The notes beneath the pieces are model-generated. The model was given only the letters and a program-made list of their open reading frames with translations, did no database searches and was not told the origin of the DNA. Shown piece by piece: positions 7,570-14,110 of a stretch of DNA of 14,397 nucleotides; the first letter of the stretch is position 1; every line of letters begins with the position of its first letter. This stretch comes from REEB85 sp018971455 (GTDB taxonomy: Bacteria > Pseudomonadota > Alphaproteobacteria > Acetobacterales > Acetobacteraceae), in contig JAGWNT010000097.1 of assembly GCA_028871195.1 (NCBI GenBank), forward strand, positions 1-14,397, written 5' to 3'. The position numbers were made by a program, and so were the translations under genes.

Positions 7570-7669
7570 TCCGTCAGATCGGACGTTGCTCTGGAACGCA
7601 TGAATGCCAGAGCAACCGAGTCCGATCTGACTGACCGCGAAGCGGCTCCGTCAGATCGGACGTTGCTCT
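7570..7669. repeat. Three-copy palindromic repeat between convergent kdsA and pssA
   Basis: A 23-base unit occurs at 7570-7592 and again, identical, at 7647-7669. A third copy in opposite orientation lies between them (7609-7631) with a three-base insertion (7617-7619). All share the core GTCAGATCGGAC then GTTGCTCT. The right copy runs into the pssA stop codon (7668-7670), so it also supplies the end of that gene. Nothing in it looks coding. The arrangement resembles small intergenic palindromic elements (REP/MITE-like), but whether it is repeated elsewhere in the genome cannot be seen here. Confidence 0.85.
7573..7631. terminator. Long hairpin, possible bidirectional terminator of kdsA and pssA
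   Basis: Bases 7573-7594 pair with 7607-7631: 10 base pairs next to a 12-base loop (7595-7606), a three-base bulge (7617-7619), then 12 more perfect pairs. It lies between two genes that end toward each other, where a two-way terminator is expected. No T-run follows on either strand, so classical intrinsic termination is not assured. An alternative hairpin (7620-7631 with 7650-7661) uses the same middle arm. Confidence 0.45.
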
Positions 7670-8540
7670 ATGTGCCGGCCGTGATCTCGTCGTCGATTTC
7701 GGCTTCCGCGCGCAACCGGCGGAAGCTGCGGGCACTGAATGGCAGCATCGCCGCGTAGCACAGCCCGCCCGCGGCAAGGGCCGCCCAGGGTTCGGCCACC
7801 AGCAATGCCGCCACCAGCCCGACGCCGAGCAGCACGGGCAGCACGTATTCGGCCGGCACCTTGAAATTCTTGAAGCTCCAGACCGGCAGGGTGGAGACCA
7901 GCAGCAGCGCGACGCCGATCAGCACCGCCGCCGACACGGCGGGGAACTGCGCCACGTGCAGCAGCCAGGTCCAGCCCATGCTCTTCGCTTCCAGCCCGAC
8001 GAAGAGCGGAAACAGCGCCAGCCCCGCCCCGGCCGGTGCCGGCACGCCGGTGAAGAAATTGTAGGTGTAGGCCGGGTGCGGCCCGGCATCGAGGGCGGCA
8101 TTGAAACGCGCGAGGCGCAGCGCCATGCACACCGAGAACATCAGGCACGGCATGAAGCCGAAGCCGCGCATGGTGTCGAGCGACCACAGATAGAGCACGA
8201 AGGCGGGGGCCACGCCGAAGCAGAGGAAATCGGCCAGGCTGTCGAACTCGGCCCCAAAGCGCGAGGTCGCCTTGAGCAGGCGGGCGATGCGCCCGTCCAG
8301 CCCGTCGATGCAGGCGGCCACCCCGATGGCGACGGCCGCGCCGCCGAAGCGGCCCTCCAGCGCGAAGCGCATGGCGGTGAGGCCGGAGCACAGGCCGAGC
8401 ATGGTCAGGATGTTGGGGATCATCCGGTTGAAGGACAGGCCCTTGAAGCGCGGCCGCCCGCGCGGGCGCAACCGGCGCCGCAGGCGGCGGATCGGCGAGG
8501 GCGGCACCGGGCGCGGCCCGGGCTGGGCGGCGCCGCTCAC
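7668..8540 (-). CDS. pssA: CDP-diacylglycerol-serine O-phosphatidyltransferase (phosphatidylserine synthase)
   Basis: Transfers the phosphatidyl group from CDP-diacylglycerol to serine at the inner membrane, making phosphatidylserine for the next enzyme, Psd. The 290-residue protein carries the full CDP-alcohol phosphatidyltransferase motif DxxDGxxAR-x8-GxxxDxxxD: D79, D82, G83, A86-R87, G96, D100 and D104. Several hydrophobic membrane segments follow, in keeping with the membrane-bound type II family and unlike the E. coli PssA. The N-terminal 33 residues are rich in proline and arginine and precede the conserved KGLSFNRMIPN. The GTG at 8540 overlaps the psd stop as GTGA, a typical coupled junction; an in-frame GTG at 8507 is an alternative start. 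The stop codon lies at the edge of the palindromic repeat. Confidence 0.94.
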   Translation of the reverse strand: MSGAAQPGPRPVPPSPIRRLRRRLRPRGRPRFKGLSFNRMIPNILTMLGLCSGLTAMRFALEGRFGGAAVAIGVAACIDGLDGRIARLLKATSRFGAEFDSLADFLCFGVAPAFVLYLWSLDTMRGFGFMPCLMFSVCMALRLARFNAALDAGPHPAYTYNFFTGVPAPAGAGLALFPLFVGLEAKSMGWTWLLHVAQFPAVSAAVLIGVALLLVSTLPVWSFKNFKVPAEYVLPVLLGVGLVAALLVAEPWAALAAGGLCYAAMLPFSARSFRRLRAEAEIDDEITAGT

Positions 8541-9214
8541 GCGGGTACCGCCAGATCGGCGATCACCGTCTCGCCGCCGATCATGAGCTGCCCCGCCGCG
8601 ACCAGCGGCTTGATCCCCTCGGGCAGGTACAGATCGGTTCGGCTGCCGAAGCGGATGATGCCGAAGCGCGCGCCGGCCTGCACGGCGTCGCCCTCGCGCA
8701 CATGGCACAGGATGCGCCGCGCGATCAGGCCGGCGATCTGCACCACGGCGATCTCGCGCCCGTCGGCCAGGCGGATGGCCAGCGCGTTGCGCTCATTGTC
8801 CACGCTCGCCTTGTCGAGGCTGGCATTGAGGAACTTGCCGTGGCGGTAGGCGATGCGCGTCACCGTGCCATCGACCGGTATGCGGTTCACATGCACGTCG
8901 AGCACGGAGAGGAAGATCGCCACCCGCCAGCGCGGCGCCGGGCCCAGCCCGAGTTCGGAGGGCGGCGTCGCGGGGCTGACGGCGACCACCCGCCCGTCGG
9001 CCGGCGCCAGCACCAATCCTGGGCGGCCTGGCGGCACGCGCTCGGGATCGCGGAAGAAATACAGGCAGAAGAGGGTGAAGATCAGCCCGAGCCAGGCCAG
9101 CCAGTGCGTCAGCACCAGCCCGGCCACCAGCGCCACCACGCCGCCGGCGATGAAGGGGCGGCCGGCCGGATGGGGTGGGGCGAGGACGAGCCGGAGAGAG
9201 GCGATGAGGGCCAT
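8537..9214 (-). CDS. psd: Phosphatidylserine decarboxylase proenzyme
   Basis: Decarboxylates phosphatidylserine to phosphatidylethanolamine using a pyruvoyl group formed by self-cleavage. The 225-residue size marks the short form common in alphaproteobacteria, not the E. coli-type long form. Two hydrophobic stretches near the N-terminus (about 21-38 and 40-54) anchor it to the membrane, followed by FRDPER (54-59), APADGRV (70-76), the VLDVHVNR block (104-111) and the processing site RFGS, where cleavage between G190 and S191 would leave a large beta chain and turn S191 into the pyruvoyl group. The ATG at 9214 puts the membrane segments near the N-terminus; an open frame extends to 9283 without family support. 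It is first gene of a two-gene operon with pssA, so the cell can make phosphatidylethanolamine from CDP-diacylglycerol. Confidence 0.94.
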   Translation of the reverse strand: MALIASLRLVLAPPHPAGRPFIAGGVVALVAGLVLTHWLAWLGLIFTLFCLYFFRDPERVPPGRPGLVLAPADGRVVAVSPATPPSELGLGPAPRWRVAIFLSVLDVHVNRIPVDGTVTRIAYRHGKFLNASLDKASVDNERNALAIRLADGREIAVVQIAGLIARRILCHVREGDAVQAGARFGIIRFGSRTDLYLPEGIKPLVAAGQLMIGGETVIADLAVPA

Positions 9215-9239
9215 GAAAATTCCGCTGAACTGCCGGCGG

Positions 9240-9268
9240 TTTATGGATGCTTCATCCTTGGCCGGCAA
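9240..9268 (-). promoter_or_regulatory. Candidate promoter for the psd-pssA operon
   Basis: On the minus strand TTGCCG (9268-9263) is followed after exactly 17 bases by CATAAA (9245-9240), four matches to each consensus box. The start would be near 9233, some 20 bases before the psd ATG at 9214. Position and spacing are good, but it is a pattern match only. Confidence 0.42.
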
Positions 9269-9300
9269 GATCGGCGCACGCAACAGGGGCGGAGGGATGC

Positions 9301-9753
9301 ATGCCGTTTGATGCGCCGATCCGGCTGGGGCCGTTCACCGTCGATGCCGTCGGGCGCCTGGCGCCGAGGGATCCGGCGCAGGCCGCCGGCTTCACCGTGC
9401 GTTTCCGTGGCCGCCTGGTGCAGGTGGGCCTGCCGCCGGCGGGGCGGGCGCTGTCGGTGCGCGCCGTGCTGGGCCGGGTGCCGAGCACGGCGGGCGAAGG
9501 CGCCGCCCGGCGCGCCACCGCCCTCGCGCTGCTCGCCCGGCCCGACGCGGCCCTTCCGCCCGACTGGCGCCTCCACCTGCTGGCCGATCACCGCCTGGCG
9601 CTGGAGGCGAGCCTCGAACTGGCGCTGCCGGCCGGTGTCGCGACGCTGGTGGGCACCGTGGCACTGCTGCTACTCGAACTCGCGCCCTATCTCGATGAGT
9701 TGGAGGAAGCCGGGCTGGATGCGGCCGGGATCGTGAACACCTGGCCGGGATAG
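9301..9753 (+). CDS. Hypothetical protein, 150 residues
   Basis: I do not recognise the family. The ATG at 9301 has GGAGGG about 6 bases upstream, the strongest ribosome binding site in this part of the window, which supports real translation. The protein begins MPFDAPIRLGPFTVD and has an N-terminal half that looks beta-rich (FTVRFRGRLVQVGLP) and a middle part with PPDWRLHLLADHRLALEASLE, then a hydrophobic stretch LVGTVALLLLELAPYL (about 116-131) and an acidic end. There is no signal peptide and the hydrophobic stretch is short and followed by DELEE, so an amphipathic or buried helix is as likely as a membrane span. Its last 67 bases overlap the end of the convergent LysM gene. It is preceded divergently by psd. 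Coding status is likely, function unknown. Confidence 0.6.
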   Translation: MPFDAPIRLGPFTVDAVGRLAPRDPAQAAGFTVRFRGRLVQVGLPPAGRALSVRAVLGRVPSTAGEGAARRATALALLARPDAALPPDWRLHLLADHRLALEASLELALPAGVATLVGTVALLLLELAPYLDELEEAGLDAAGIVNTWPG

Positions 9754-10856
9754 ATCAGGTTGGGGTCGCGGATCTGGTCGCGATTGGCGGCGTAGATGTC
9801 GGTGTAGCGCATGCCCTTGCCGTAGGCGTGGCGGGCGATGCGCCAGAGGTTCTGAGTGGGTTGCACGACGACGCGCCCGGCGGCCAGTTCCTCCGGGGCC
9901 ATCGCCGCGCGCTGGAAGGGCAGCGCCACCCGTGCCGTGACATGCCCCGCGGCATCGAGCTGGTCGAGCCGCAGCTTGTGCGCGCCCACTGGAACCGGCG
10001 TGCCCGGTTGCAGGCTCCAATCTCCCAGACCGTCGGCGACCGCCTCGCCGGCCGGCTTGTTGTCGATATAGACGCGCACGGTGACGCCGGGCCGGGCCGT
10101 TCCGGAGAAGCGGATATCCTTGTGGTTGTCGTAATCCACCACGCCGAGCCCGAGCGCGCCGGGCTTGCCCTGTGCGGCGCCTGGTGCCTGGAGCAGGCGC
10201 GGCGCCGCATCGGGCGGCGTCAGCACGGCGACGGCGGCCGGCGGGGCAGGGGCCGCGGGGGCTGGGGCTGGGGCGGCAGGGGTTGGGGGCGCAAGCGCTG
10301 GCGGTGCAAGGGCTGGCGGTGCAAGGGTTGGGGGTACCGGGGTCGGGAGCGCAGGGGCGGCGGCGAAGGGGCCGATGGGGGCACGGTCCGGCACCGCCAT
10401 CACCACCGGTGCATGGCCGGCGATGGCCGGTCCGCCGGGGGTTTGCGCGGTCACCGCCAGTTCCTGCCCGCCCGGCGCGAATTTCCGGTCGGGCAGCAGC
10501 ACCCACTGGCCGTCGGCATTGGCGGTGGTCCGGCCGATCGTCTTGCCGTTGCCGGTGACCGTCACCTGCGCGCCCGGCGCGGCGCGGCCCGCCAGCACCG
10601 CGTCGCCGCCGGGGCCGACGCGCACGATATCGAAGCTCGGGGCGGCGGGGGCGGATCCGGCGGAGGCGTTCGGCGCCGGCGCGGTCGCCGCGGGAGGCCC
10701 AGGCACGGAAGGCGGGGACACCGTGGGCGGTGGTGCCGAAGGAGGCGGCGCGGCCAGCTGCCACACCACGGCCCCGAGCGCCGCCAGCACGACCACTGCC
10801 AGGCCGGCGGCAAGCAACGGGGATCGGCGATGGGCCGGCGCCGCGGGCTGTGCCAT
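9687..10856 (-). CDS. Membrane-anchored LysM / Ig-like repeat protein
   Basis: A 389-residue envelope protein. A single hydrophobic segment (about 14-34) after RR at 10-11 should act as a signal anchor, placing the rest in the periplasm. A proline/alanine linker (36-73) leads to an Ig-like beta domain (about 75-140, with PGAQVTVTGNG then GRTTANADGQW), a second proline/alanine linker (165-210) and a second Ig-like domain (about 237-315, with RPGVTVRVYIDNKPAGE and GDWSLQPG). The C-terminus is a LysM module (about 328-377) with NLWRIARHAYG, YTDIYAANRDQIRDPNLIYPG and QVFTIP. LysM binds peptidoglycan glycan strands, so a wall-associated role is inferred. This domain order is common in alphaproteobacteria, usually without known function. 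The end overlaps the convergent hypothetical gene by 67 bases. Confidence 0.87.
   Translation of the reverse strand: MAQPAAPAHRRSPLLAAGLAVVVLAALGAVVWQLAAPPPSAPPPTVSPPSVPGPPAATAPAPNASAGSAPAAPSFDIVRVGPGGDAVLAGRAAPGAQVTVTGNGKTIGRTTANADGQWVLLPDRKFAPGGQELAVTAQTPGGPAIAGHAPVVMAVPDRAPIGPFAAAPALPTPVPPTLAPPALAPPALAPPTPAAPAPAPAAPAPPAAVAVLTPPDAAPRLLQAPGAAQGKPGALGLGVVDYDNHKDIRFSGTARPGVTVRVYIDNKPAGEAVADGLGDWSLQPGTPVPVGAHKLRLDQLDAAGHVTARVALPFQRAAMAPEELAAGRVVVQPTQNLWRIARHAYGKGMRYTDIYAANRDQIRDPNLIYPGQVFTIPAASSPASSNSSR
10291..10335. repeat. Three 15-base tandem repeats inside the LysM gene linker
   Basis: Three consecutive 15-base units (10291-10305, 10306-10320, 10321-10335) share GCAAG-x2-TGG and differ at few positions. 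On the minus strand they encode the repeated pentapeptide LAPPA in residues 178-190 of the LysM protein. They look like a linker that can expand or contract by slippage without shifting the frame. Confidence 0.75.
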
Positions 10857-10935
10857 ATGCTCACGCTATCGCGCAGCGGGGCGGGTCGCAATTGCCGTCT
10901 GCACCGCGCCGCCACGCCGTGTTCGAGGAACCGCC

Positions 10936-11517
10936 ATGCCTGAAGCCTTCTCCGTCGTCGTCTTCTGCGGCGCCAGTACCGGCCACGACCCGATCTTCCG
11001 CATTGCCGCCACCACCCTCGGCGCCGCCATCGCCGAGGCGGGCATGCGGCTGGTCTATGGCGGCGGGCGGGTCGGGCTGATGGGGGCGGTGGCCGATGGC
11101 GCGATCGGGGCGGGCGGCCAGGTGATCGGCGTCATCCCCGATTTTCTCGCCCGCTGGGAGGTTGCCCATGACGGCGTGAGCGAGCTCATCGTCACCGACA
11201 GCATGCACACCCGCAAGCGGCGCATGTTCGAGCTCGCCGACGCCTTCGTCTCCTTCCCCGGCGGGCTCGGCACGTTCGACGAGACGTTCGAGGTGCTCAC
11301 CTGGCGCCAGCTGCGTCTGCACGACAAGCCGATCCTGCTGTGCGATGTCGCGGGGTCGGCGGGGTTGATCGAGCAGGCGCTCGACGCCGTCATCGCGCGC
11401 GGCTTCGCCCGCCCCGATATCCGCGCGCTCTATGAGCGCCATGACGGCGTGGCCGCCACCATGGCCCGGCTGTCGCAGCTCGGCCGCGCCCGCGGCGGTG
11501 CCGCCGCTCTGCTGTGA
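10936..11517 (+). CDS. LOG family protein (TIGR00730; lysine-decarboxylase-like, possible nucleotide-sugar/cytokinin riboside phosphohydrolase)
   Basis: A 193-residue Rossmann-like protein of the LOG family. Characterised members hydrolyse nucleoside 5'-monophosphates, including cytokinin ribotides, releasing the base; the old label lysine decarboxylase is not supported. Signatures: VVVFCGAS (7-14), YGGGRVGLMG (41-50), the MHTRKRRM segment (90-97) holding the conserved arginine (R93) and PGGLGTFDE (108-116), matching PGGxGTxxE with the glutamate E116. The ATG at 10936 is preceded by GAGGAA at suitable distance. It diverges from the LysM gene across 79 bases and is followed directly by a GC-rich hairpin, so it looks monocistronic. 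In a bacterium with no plant link, nucleotide salvage is the safer guess for its role. Confidence 0.92.
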   Translation: MPEAFSVVVFCGASTGHDPIFRIAATTLGAAIAEAGMRLVYGGGRVGLMGAVADGAIGAGGQVIGVIPDFLARWEVAHDGVSELIVTDSMHTRKRRMFELADAFVSFPGGLGTFDETFEVLTWRQLRLHDKPILLCDVAGSAGLIEQALDAVIARGFARPDIRALYERHDGVAATMARLSQLGRARGGAAALL

Positions 11518-11553
11518 CGCCGCCGCCCTCTCGGCTTGGAATGGGCGGCGGCG
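11518..11553 (+). terminator. GC-rich hairpin after the LOG gene
   Basis: Bases 11518-11528 and 11543-11553 form an 11-base-pair perfect stem around a 14-base loop, starting the base after the LOG stop codon. It would isolate the LOG message from lexA. There is no T-run after it, so it may act as a weak or factor-assisted terminator. Confidence 0.5.
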
Positions 11554-11560
11554 CGGGCGC

Positions 11561-11590
11561 TTGACGGGGTTACGAGAACCTATCTAGAAC
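11561..11590 (+). promoter_or_regulatory. lexA promoter
   Basis: TTGACG at 11561-11566 is a five-of-six -35 box; the likely -10 box is TAGAAC at 11585-11590 (18-base spacing) or CTAGAA at 11584-11589 (17-base spacing). Transcription would begin near 11597, giving a leader of about 67 bases. The SOS operator lies inside the spacer and -10 box, so repressor binding would block polymerase. Confidence 0.6.
11576..11590. promoter_or_regulatory. LexA operator (alphaproteobacterial SOS box)
   Basis: GAAC at 11576-11579 and GAAC at 11587-11590 are separated by exactly 7 bases (CTATCTA). Read on the other strand this is GTTC-N7-GTTC, the established alphaproteobacterial LexA site. It overlaps the -10 box of lexA, as expected for autorepression released by DNA damage. 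Confidence 0.88.
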
Positions 11591-11663
11591 AACGAACACG
11601 TTGCTGGTTTGTTCCGGTCCCGCCGCCGTGGCGGGGGCGCTCGCCGTTCGGGGAGAGATGCGC

Positions 11664-12407
11664 ATGCTGACCCGCAAGCAGCACGAGCTGCTGGCCTTCA
11701 TCGACCTTCACCTGCGGAGCACCGGCTTCTCGCCGAGCTTCGAGGAGATGAAGGCGGCCCTTCAGCTGAAATCGAAATCCGGCATTCACCGGTTGATTTC
11801 GGCGCTGGAGGAGCGCGGCTTCCTGGTGCGCCGCCACCACCGCGCCCGCGCGCTCGAAGTCGTCCGTCTGCCCGAGGCGATGGGCGGGCGGGCCGAATTC
11901 AGCCGCGCCGAGCCGACGGTGGCCGAGGCGGCGCCGGCGGGCCGCGAGGCAAGCTTCGCGCCGAATGTCATCCGGGGGGATTTCTCCCCCCGCCTGCCCG
12001 GCGTGCGCGCCGCAAACGAGGCCGGCGCGGTGCAGCTTCCGCTCTACGGGCGCATCGCCGCCGGCCTGCCGATCGAGGCGATGCGCGAGGGCGGCGGGCA
12101 TGTCGAGGTGCCGATCGCCATGCTGGGCAGCGGCGAGCATTTCGCCCTCGAAGTGGCAGGCGACTCGATGATCGACGCCGGCATATGGGACGGCGACACG
12201 GTGATCATCCGCAAGGAGGACAGCGCCGAGACGGGGCAGATCGTCGTCGCCCTGGTCGATGAGGCGGAAGTCACCCTCAAGCGCTTTCGCCGGCGTGGCA
12301 ACTCGATCGCCCTCGAACCGGCCAACCAGACCTACAAGACGCAGATCTTTCCGGCCGACAAGGTGCGCGTGCAGGGCCGCCTGGTCGGCCTGCTGCGCCG
12401 CTACTAG
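11664..12407 (+). CDS. lexA: SOS response repressor LexA
   Basis: Represses DNA-damage genes and cleaves itself when RecA is activated on single-stranded DNA. In 247 residues: a winged-helix DNA-binding domain (1 to about 70) with LTRKQHELLAFI, FSPSFEEMK and SKSGIHRLISALEERGF, a long linker (about 71-125), and a peptidase S24 domain. The cleavage bond is A133-G134 in GRIAAGLP; the catalytic serine is S168 in AGDSMIDAG and the lysine K206 in VTLKRF. The SKSGIH recognition region is typical of alphaproteobacterial LexA, agreeing with the operator seen upstream. The ATG at 11664 is preferred to the one at 11658 because GGGGAGAG is then at proper distance and the family N-terminus is MLTRKQ. Followed after 8 bases by a gamma-glutamyltransferase-like gene. 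Confidence 0.97.
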   Translation: MLTRKQHELLAFIDLHLRSTGFSPSFEEMKAALQLKSKSGIHRLISALEERGFLVRRHHRARALEVVRLPEAMGGRAEFSRAEPTVAEAAPAGREASFAPNVIRGDFSPRLPGVRAANEAGAVQLPLYGRIAAGLPIEAMREGGGHVEVPIAMLGSGEHFALEVAGDSMIDAGIWDGDTVIIRKEDSAETGQIVVALVDEAEVTLKRFRRRGNSIALEPANQTYKTQIFPADKVRVQGRLVGLLRRY

Positions 12408-12415
12408 GGGCGCCG

Positions 12416-14080
12416 GTGCCCCGCCCGACGCGCCGCGTGCCGCTGGCGCGCGCGATGATCACCGCCCCGCAGCCCGAGGCCGTGGAGGCAGGGGCGGCGG
12501 TGCTGAGCGAGGGCGGCAACGCGCTCGATGCCGTGCTCGCCTGCGCGCTCACCCAGGGCGTCGTCGATCCGATGATGTGCGGCATCGGCGGCCTCGGCAC
12601 CATGGTCCTGCACGATCCGGCCAGCGGGCGCACCGAGGTGATCGACGGTCTCTCGACCTGCCCCGCCGCCTGCGCGGACGACATGTGGGCCGCGGATTTC
12701 GAGCGCGAATGCGCCGACGGCTACGGCTATGTCGTCAAAGGCGGGGTGAACGAACTCGGCCATCGCGCCGTCACCACGCCCGGCATTCTGCGCGTCTTCG
12801 CCCATGCCCATGCGCAGTACGGCCAGCTGCCCTGGGCGAGGCTGTTCGCGCCCGCCATCGCGGTGGCCGAGCAGGGCTGGATGATCCGCCCGCACGTCGC
12901 CACCATGTTCACGCTCGATGAAACCGCGGTCGGGCGGCTGCCGATGGTCGCCAAGCTTGCCCTCACCGCCGATGGGCGGCGCCTCTATCTGCGCGCCGAC
13001 GGCACGCCCAAGCGCCCCGGCGACACCGTGCGCAACCCCGAGCTTGCAGCGACCCTGGGCGGGATCGCGCGCGACGGCGCGGAGAGCTTCTACAGCGGCG
13101 CCATCGCCGCGCGCATGGTCGCTGACATGGCCGCCCATGGCGGGCTGCTGAGTGCCGCCGATCTGGCCGGCTTCAAGCCCCGCCTGTCCCGGCCCCTGGA
13201 CATCACCTATCGCGGCCGCCGCCTCGCGGTGCCGCCGCCGCCGGCCGGCGGCATCGTGCTGGCCGAGATGCTGCGCATCCTGGAGCGCTTCGACCTCACG
13301 GCCCTCGGCCACAACAGCGCGGACTACATCCGCATCGTTGCCGAGGCGATGAAGATCGCAGGCGCCGACAAGGAAGCCCATATCGGCGACCCCGATTTCG
13401 TGCCGCCGCCGCTCGCCATGCTGCTGTCCGATGCCTATGCCGACCGCCAGGCCGCGCGCATCCGCGCCGGCGAGAAGGCGAAGCTGACCCGCGTGGGGGC
13501 CGACTCGAAGGACACCACCACCATCTCCTGCGTCGATGCGGCGGGGCTGGTGGTCTCGCTCACCCACACGCTCGGGGTACCCTCCGGCGTCATCCCGCCG
13601 GGCAGCGGCTTCATGCTGAACGGGGCGATGAACTGGTACGATCCGCGGCCCGGACGCCCCGGCTCGATCGCGCCGGGCAAGCGGCGCTTCTCCTCGCTCA
13701 CGCCCGGCATCATCTTCGAGGGTGATACGCCGGTGATGACCTTCGGCGCCCCCGGCGGCGCGTGGATCGGCGTGGCGCTGCTGCAGGTCGTTCTCAACGT
13801 GCTCGACTGGGGCATGGGCATGCAGGAGGCGGTCTCCGCGCCCCGCTTCTCGGCCACCACCGACGAGATCGACATCTCCAACCGCATCCCGCGCGCGGTG
13901 CAGCGCGAGGTCGAGGCGATGGGCTACACGGTGCGGCGCTGGCCGCAGAGCTACCCGTTCGCAGCGCCGCACGGCATCACCATGTGGGACGAGGTGCTGG
14001 AGGGCGGGGCCGACCCGCAGCGCGACGGCTACGTCGCCGGAATTTCGTCCGCCCCGCCGCGCAATCCGGGGATTGCCTGA
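12416..14080 (+). CDS. Gamma-glutamyltransferase-family Ntn hydrolase, atypical substrate pocket
   Basis: A 554-residue self-processing hydrolase of the gamma-glutamyltranspeptidase family (peptidase T3). The autocleavage site and N-terminal nucleophile should be T367 in KDTTTIS, splitting the proenzyme into chains of about 366 and 188 residues. Other family blocks are present: GGNALDAV (33-40), GGLGTMVLHDP (58-68), PPPPAGGI (273-280), GDPDFVPPP (324-332), the serine pair S426-S427 in FSSLTP and the glycine pair G447-G448 in APGGAW. By hand alignment with E. coli Ggt, residues that hold the glutamate are not kept: R114, N411, Q430 and D433 correspond to D88, G387, A404 and W407. No signal peptide is seen, unlike exported Ggt. 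It may be an acylase or amidase acting on another substrate. The GTG start has AGGGG upstream and lies 8 bases after lexA. Family sure, substrate unknown. Confidence 0.9.
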   Translation: MPRPTRRVPLARAMITAPQPEAVEAGAAVLSEGGNALDAVLACALTQGVVDPMMCGIGGLGTMVLHDPASGRTEVIDGLSTCPAACADDMWAADFERECADGYGYVVKGGVNELGHRAVTTPGILRVFAHAHAQYGQLPWARLFAPAIAVAEQGWMIRPHVATMFTLDETAVGRLPMVAKLALTADGRRLYLRADGTPKRPGDTVRNPELAATLGGIARDGAESFYSGAIAARMVADMAAHGGLLSAADLAGFKPRLSRPLDITYRGRRLAVPPPPAGGIVLAEMLRILERFDLTALGHNSADYIRIVAEAMKIAGADKEAHIGDPDFVPPPLAMLLSDAYADRQAARIRAGEKAKLTRVGADSKDTTTISCVDAAGLVVSLTHTLGVPSGVIPPGSGFMLNGAMNWYDPRPGRPGSIAPGKRRFSSLTPGIIFEGDTPVMTFGAPGGAWIGVALLQVVLNVLDWGMGMQEAVSAPRFSATTDEIDISNRIPRAVQREVEAMGYTVRRWPQSYPFAAPHGITMWDEVLEGGADPQRDGYVAGISSAPPRNPGIA

Positions 14081-14101
14081 CCGGGGGGCGCGGGCTATAC
14101 G
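14073..14101 (+). promoter_or_regulatory. Candidate promoter for tRNA-Pro
   Basis: TTGCCT at 14073-14078 and TATACG at 14096-14101 are spaced by 17 bases; transcription would start near 14108, a few bases before the mature tRNA at 14111. The -35 box overlaps the end of the preceding gene. A nearby separate promoter is reasonable for a tRNA gene, but this is a pattern match. Confidence 0.45.
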
Positions 14102-14110
14102 CAGCCCCGC

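Noticed and set aside
11658..11663. Alternative lexA start at the ATG two codons upstream
   Set aside because: The ribosome binding site GGGGAGAG would be too close, and LexA proteins of this class begin at the second methionine (MLTRKQ).
11973..11992. Perfect 8-base-pair G/C hairpin inside lexA
   Set aside because: It lies in codons for the linker motif (IRGDFSP) that looks conserved in related LexA proteins, so the fold is most simply a by-product of codon choice.
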